Part shown: in pieces, positions 60,824 through 64,000 of the stretch
How the letters are laid out: every line of letters starts with the position of its first letter
How positions within the stretch are numbered: position 1 is the stretch's first letter
NCBI RefSeq assembly: GCF_000445125.1
Contig: NZ_ATHL01000050.1
Location: 43,994 to 107,993, forward strand
Length of the DNA stretch: 64,000 bases
Source: Novosphingobium lindaniclasticum LE124
Lineage (GTDB): Bacteria; Pseudomonadota; Alphaproteobacteria; Sphingomonadales; Sphingomonadaceae
Direction: 5' to 3'
Notes under the pieces: model-generated
Seen by the model: the letters and a program-made list of their open reading frames with translations, nothing else
Told to the model about the DNA's origin: nothing
The model's database searches: none
Program-made: the position numbers and the translations under genes

Positions 60824-62343
60824 CCGACGGCACCGTGAGCCGCACCGCCGCGGAGCAGGCCAAGAAGGAACACGACGATATCGCGGCGCTCGCCAAGGGC
60901 GGCCGCACCAATCTCTTCGGGTTCTTCCTGCGACTTGCCGCGCGCATCCCGTTCCTGTTCATCGCCGGCCGGGCCTCGGTCTACGGGCCGGCGGCGCTCG
61001 GGCGCTTCGCTTCGGCGCTGGTAGTGATCGAGCTGACCTCGATGATCTGCACCATGGGCGAAAAGCGCGGTCTTGCGCAGCGCCTGTCCGATACCGAAGG
61101 GCAAGTCCACCCCGCCAACGTGATCGCGGACGGCATGATCATCGCCGTGATCGCCTCTTGCGCGGCATCGCTGTTCTTCTGGTTCGTGCCGGCCCCGATG
61201 TTCCCGGGCGGCCACTACACGCAGATCGACCGGCTGATGGTGATCGCCATCCTGCCGCTGACCATGACCGAGATCTGGCTGGCGGCACTCGCCTATCGTC
61301 TTCGTGTGACGCCGACCGTGTGGTCGCGCGCGATCGTCGAGCCCTGGGTCATTTCGATCCTTGCCGCAGCGATGATCTGGGTTGCGCCCGAGAGCGGGCT
61401 TTCGATCGCCTACATGGGTTCGGTGCTTGCGGCGTCGATCACAGCTTTCATCCCCTTCTTTCGCGAGTACGGCTTTCCGCAAGGCTGGCGGCCGCGACCG
61501 CGCGACATGCGCAAGCTCGCGCTTCGCTCCACCCCGATCGCGCTGGCCGATACGATCGAGTGGGCGACCCGCCGCGTCGACATCTTCCTGCTGGGCTTCC
61601 TGGCGCCGTCATCGGCGGTCGGCGTCTACTACGCCGCGCAACAGGTCGCGAGCCTGCCGCAGAAACTCAAGACCAGTTTCGAACCGGTGCTGGGGCCGGT
61701 CATCACCCGCAACCTGAAGCAGAAGGACTATACCGCCATCGCGCGGCAGGTCTGCCAGGTCGGCTTCTGGATCACTGCCGCGCAGGCGGGTATCGCCCTG
61801 GCGCTGGCCATTCCCGGCGAGGGCGTGATGGGCCTTGTCGGCCGCGAATTCGTGGGCGGCACCGGGGCTCTCGTGTTCCTGCTGGCCGCGGAAGTCGTCG
61901 CGGCCACCGCCGTCGTGAGCGAGGCCGCACTCGTCTATGTGGCCCGCATGCGCAACCTGGTCGTATCGGTGCTGACCATCGCGCTTCAGGCGGTGCTGAC
62001 GCTGGGCGGCATCCTGGTGATGCAGAAGCTGGGTTACAACTCGCTGTACCAGGCCGCCACGGCGGCGGCCGCGCTGATGCTGGCGCTGGGCTTCGCTTCG
62101 CTGGTCAAGTCGAAGATGTTGGCCCGCTTCCTCAAGCAGCCGATCAATAACTGGCGCTGGGCCCTGGTCTGGGCAGCCGCCCCGGCGGTCGTGCTGGGGT
62201 ATCTGGCGACGCAGTTCCTTCCCGAATGGGCGGAGCTGGCTTTCGGTATTCCGGCGATCCTGGGCGCCTATTTCCTCGTCATCTGGAAGAAGGCCTTCGG
62301 CCCCGAGGACCGCAAGCTGTTCCAGAAGACCAAGGCAGCGTGA
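60820..62343 (+). CDS. Polysaccharide flippase-type membrane protein (MOP/PST family)
   Basis: Proteins of this type flip lipid-linked saccharides across the inner membrane. The 507-residue product has 12-14 hydrophobic segments and family features such as FLFIAGRASVYGPAALGRFA in helix 1-2 and WATRRVDIFLLGFLAPSSAV followed by GVYYAAQQVASLPQKLKTSF, the latter being typical of oligosaccharide flippases. I prefer the TTG at 60820 because AGGAG lies 8 bases upstream and it overlaps the gpsA stop (TTGA); a GTG at 60835 is the alternative. No glycosyltransferase genes are adjacent, so the substrate is unknown. Confidence 0.85.
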   Translation: MTDGTVSRTAAEQAKKEHDDIAALAKGGRTNLFGFFLRLAARIPFLFIAGRASVYGPAALGRFASALVVIELTSMICTMGEKRGLAQRLSDTEGQVHPANVIADGMIIAVIASCAASLFFWFVPAPMFPGGHYTQIDRLMVIAILPLTMTEIWLAALAYRLRVTPTVWSRAIVEPWVISILAAAMIWVAPESGLSIAYMGSVLAASITAFIPFFREYGFPQGWRPRPRDMRKLALRSTPIALADTIEWATRRVDIFLLGFLAPSSAVGVYYAAQQVASLPQKLKTSFEPVLGPVITRNLKQKDYTAIARQVCQVGFWITAAQAGIALALAIPGEGVMGLVGREFVGGTGALVFLLAAEVVAATAVVSEAALVYVARMRNLVVSVLTIALQAVLTLGGILVMQKLGYNSLYQAATAAAALMLALGFASLVKSKMLARFLKQPINNWRWALVWAAAPAVVLGYLATQFLPEWAELAFGIPAILGAYFLVIWKKAFGPEDRKLFQKTKAA

Positions 62344-62431
62344 GCGCCAAAATCCCTTTTTCGTCGATTTCGCTCCTGCGACGGACCTGCGGAGGTTTCC
62401 GCGCGGCCACGAAATGCCCTAGGCAGATGTC

Positions 62432-63154
62432 ATGAACCCCCGCCGCGCCTCCATCGTTGCCGCCGGCGCCGCCCTGTGCCTGGCGCTGTCTTTCGTCACC
62501 ACCCGCGTTCAGGGCCCAGTATTCATCGGGCAGTTGGAAAGGCAGGCCGAAAGCGTTCGCGACCGGGCCGGCGGCAAGGGCGTCCATCTCGCCTTCCAGG
62601 ATCGCTATGGCTGGTTGACCCGCCACCCGGTCCTGTCCGGCGGCGAGGCGCTCGATTCCGAGACACGCAAGCGTGTGGCTGCGGCCGTCGCGGGGGTTCC
62701 CGGAATCGGTGGCATTACCTGGTCCAGCGAAGGCGACGGCGATAGCGGCAAGCTGCGCTGCCAGGACGATGTCGAGGCGATTCTCGCCAGCCGCACCATC
62801 CGCTTCACCGAGGCGAGCGCGCGCATCGATCCGGTCAGCGAGCGTCTGCTGGACGAAGTGGCCAAGGCACTGCGTCCCTGCGTCGGCAGTATCATCGCCG
62901 TGACCGGTCATACGGATGCCACCGGCAATCCCGCCGCCAACAAGGCGCTCTCGCTGGCCCGGGCGGAATCCGTGCGCTGGGCGCTGATCGGTCGCGGCAT
63001 TCCCGCCGATGGCTTGCGCGCGGCCGGACTCGGGTCGAAGACACCGATCGAGGGGCTCGACCCGCTCGATCCCGCGAACCGCCGTATCGAGTTCTCGGTG
63101 ATCGCCACCGCGCCGGTCAAGCCGACGCCGATCGACACGCCGGGGCCGGAATGA
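62432..63154 (+). CDS. OmpA family protein
   Basis: The 240-residue protein has an N-terminal signal or anchor (IVAAGAALCLALSFVTTRVQ) and a C-terminal OmpA-like peptidoglycan-binding domain at about 120-225: TIRFTEASARIDPVSERLLD, IIAVTGHTDATGNPAANKAL, SLARAESVRWALIGRGIPAD and NRRIEFSV. The part between (about 35-115) has no module I recognise but includes a BON-like pattern (VAAAVAGVPGIGGITWSSEG). It probably tethers a periplasmic function to the wall. It starts 88 bases after the flippase gene and may be separately expressed. Confidence 0.88.
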   Translation: MNPRRASIVAAGAALCLALSFVTTRVQGPVFIGQLERQAESVRDRAGGKGVHLAFQDRYGWLTRHPVLSGGEALDSETRKRVAAAVAGVPGIGGITWSSEGDGDSGKLRCQDDVEAILASRTIRFTEASARIDPVSERLLDEVAKALRPCVGSIIAVTGHTDATGNPAANKALSLARAESVRWALIGRGIPADGLRAAGLGSKTPIEGLDPLDPANRRIEFSVIATAPVKPTPIDTPGPE

Positions 63155-63232
63155 TGGCGGGCCGATCTCTGGTATCGCCTATCGAGAGGCGCGCGAGGGT
63201 GCTCGGCCCGATTACGATGAAAGGAGTCGCCG

Positions 63233-63325
63233 ATGCCGCTATGGCTTGAAATGGCCGTCTCGGTCCTGCTGACCTACATGGCCGGCTTCGGTATCGGCTG
63301 GCTGGTGTGGAACCGGAAGGGATAA
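63233..63325 (+). CDS. 30-residue single-helix membrane protein
   Basis: A short open frame encodes MPLWLEMAVSVLLTYMAGFG followed by IGWLVWNRKG: one hydrophobic helix (about 6-26) and a positively charged C-terminal tail. A perfect AAGGAG ribosome site (63221-63226) lies 6 bases before the ATG, and the stop is 3 bases before the next gene, another membrane protein. These features make translation likely. Function unknown; it may be a small partner of the downstream protein. Confidence 0.65.
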   Translation: MPLWLEMAVSVLLTYMAGFGIGWLVWNRKG

Positions 63326-63328
63326 GTT

Positions 63329-63952
63329 GTGGTGGAAATGATTTCGGCCAATTGGCTGATATTCGTCGTCGCGTTGCTGGTCGGCATCGCGATTGCCTAT
63401 TGGCTGTTCGGGCGCGCTTCGAAGCCGGCGCCGCGCCAGCACCGTCCCGACGTGTTGGACGAAGGCGCCGCACCGGCTCAGCGCAATCAGGCGCTGATAG
63501 ACGATGCCCCGCCGGCGGCTCAATTCGCGGCGCCCTCTGTCATCGATCCGCCCACCACGGCCGGAGCGATGGCCGGAATCGGCGAAGCGATCGCGGCTGC
63601 CGCTCAGGAGGAAGGAGACGCGGCCGGGACGCCGCCGCAAACGATCGCAGCCGAACCTGCCGAAGCCGAGACGGCTGCACCGGCCCCGATTGCTTCTGCT
63701 CCTGCCGAGGCAGCGGGTGACGACTTGCGGAAGATCAAGGGTCTCGGCCCCAAGATGCTGACGCTGCTTCACGCGCTTGGAATAAACCGGTTCGAGCAGA
63801 TCGCCGCCTGGACCGAAGCGGATCTCGACGAACTGGACGGAAAGCTGGGTGCCTTTGCGGGCCGCCCCCGCCGTGACAGCTGGGTGGAGCAGGCGCGCCT
63901 GCTTTCGGGCGGCGATACCGGCGCTTACGAGGCCAAGTTCGGCAAGCTGTAG
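63329..63952 (+). CDS. Membrane-anchored helix-hairpin-helix protein
   Basis: The 207-residue protein has an N-terminal membrane helix (ANWLIFVVALLVGIAIAYWLFG), a long Ala/Pro/Glu-rich low-complexity linker (about 30-130), and a C-terminal helix-hairpin-helix-type domain (DDLRKIKGLGPKMLTLLHAL, then FEQIAAWTEADLDELDGKLG and RDSWVEQARLL). Similar C-terminal domains occur at the end of some NuoE-like and ribosomal L21-associated alphaproteobacterial proteins. The role is unknown. The start is GTG at 63329 (AAGGGA 6 bases upstream) or the ATG three codons later. After it, 63953-64000 holds no start I can support. Confidence 0.78.
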   Translation: MVEMISANWLIFVVALLVGIAIAYWLFGRASKPAPRQHRPDVLDEGAAPAQRNQALIDDAPPAAQFAAPSVIDPPTTAGAMAGIGEAIAAAAQEEGDAAGTPPQTIAAEPAEAETAAPAPIASAPAEAAGDDLRKIKGLGPKMLTLLHALGINRFEQIAAWTEADLDELDGKLGAFAGRPRRDSWVEQARLLSGGDTGAYEAKFGKL

Positions 63953-64000
63953 ACCCGGCTTTCGATCGGATATGAAAAGGGGCGGGAAGTGTGAACTTCC

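Overview
The window is high-GC chromosomal DNA from an alphaproteobacterium, most probably a sphingomonad (Novosphingobium/Sphingobium-like). This is inferred from a complete flagellar locus in an alphaproteobacterial arrangement, a TonB-dependent receptor of the Xanthomonas/Caulobacter type, an oxidative sugar-acid route for arabinose, and a hemC-hemD-mitofilin-like gene order. I saw no tRNA, rRNA, CRISPR array, insertion sequence or phage gene. No stretch over about 260 bases lacks a gene.

Region 1 (1-29.7 kb) is flagellar. On the minus strand a sigma-54 activator gene heads fliE-F-G-H-I-J-K-L; fliL runs off the left edge and fliM/N/O/P/Q/R/flhB presumably lie beyond it. The single flagellin gene fliC is divergent from the activator. 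After an unrelated insert (DUF2490 gene, ahpC-ahpF, a small lipoprotein), a second long minus-strand operon reads flgB-C-D-E-F-G-H-I-J-K-L-motA-motB. It starts behind a textbook -24/-12 sigma-54 promoter. Divergent from flgB is a plus-strand operon: a MotA-like gene, a tiny MotB/ExbD-like gene, flgA, flgM, flgN, a lytic transglycosylase, flhA and fliA. The pieces fit a cascade in which the activator with sigma-54 turns on hook-basal-body genes, FlgM holds FliA (sigma-28), and FliA then reads flagellin. Several parts are minimal (FlgD, FlgE, FlgJ), and motB appears to have lost its start through a one-base frameshift.

Region 2 (29.8-50.8 kb) is a plant-polysaccharide (arabinan/arabinogalactan) utilisation locus. 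A TonB receptor, two GH43 enzymes, a GH51 arabinofuranosidase and a six-hairpin glycosidase release and import sugar. A periplasmic mutarotase and a FucP-type permease bring it into the cytoplasm. A Gfo/Idh sugar dehydrogenase, SMP-30 lactonase, IlvD/Edd dehydratase, FAH-type dehydratase and aldehyde dehydrogenase convert L-arabinose to 2-oxoglutarate. DgoK and DgoA add a galactose (De Ley-Doudoroff) branch. A FadR-type GntR regulator sits in the middle, and near-identical palindromes lie over the promoters of the permease, the dehydrogenase operon and the receptor, which suggests one regulon.

Region 3 (50.9-64 kb) is mostly housekeeping: DsbD, a PafA-like phosphatase with a UbiH-family hydroxylase, the heme genes hemC-hemD with a mitofilin-like gene, then tsaD-gpsA-flippase, an OmpA-family protein, a 30-residue membrane protein and a helix-hairpin-helix membrane protein.

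Three convergent gene junctions (10.5, 29.7 and 50.8 kb) carry long dispersed palindromes, while others end in classical GC hairpins with T-runs.
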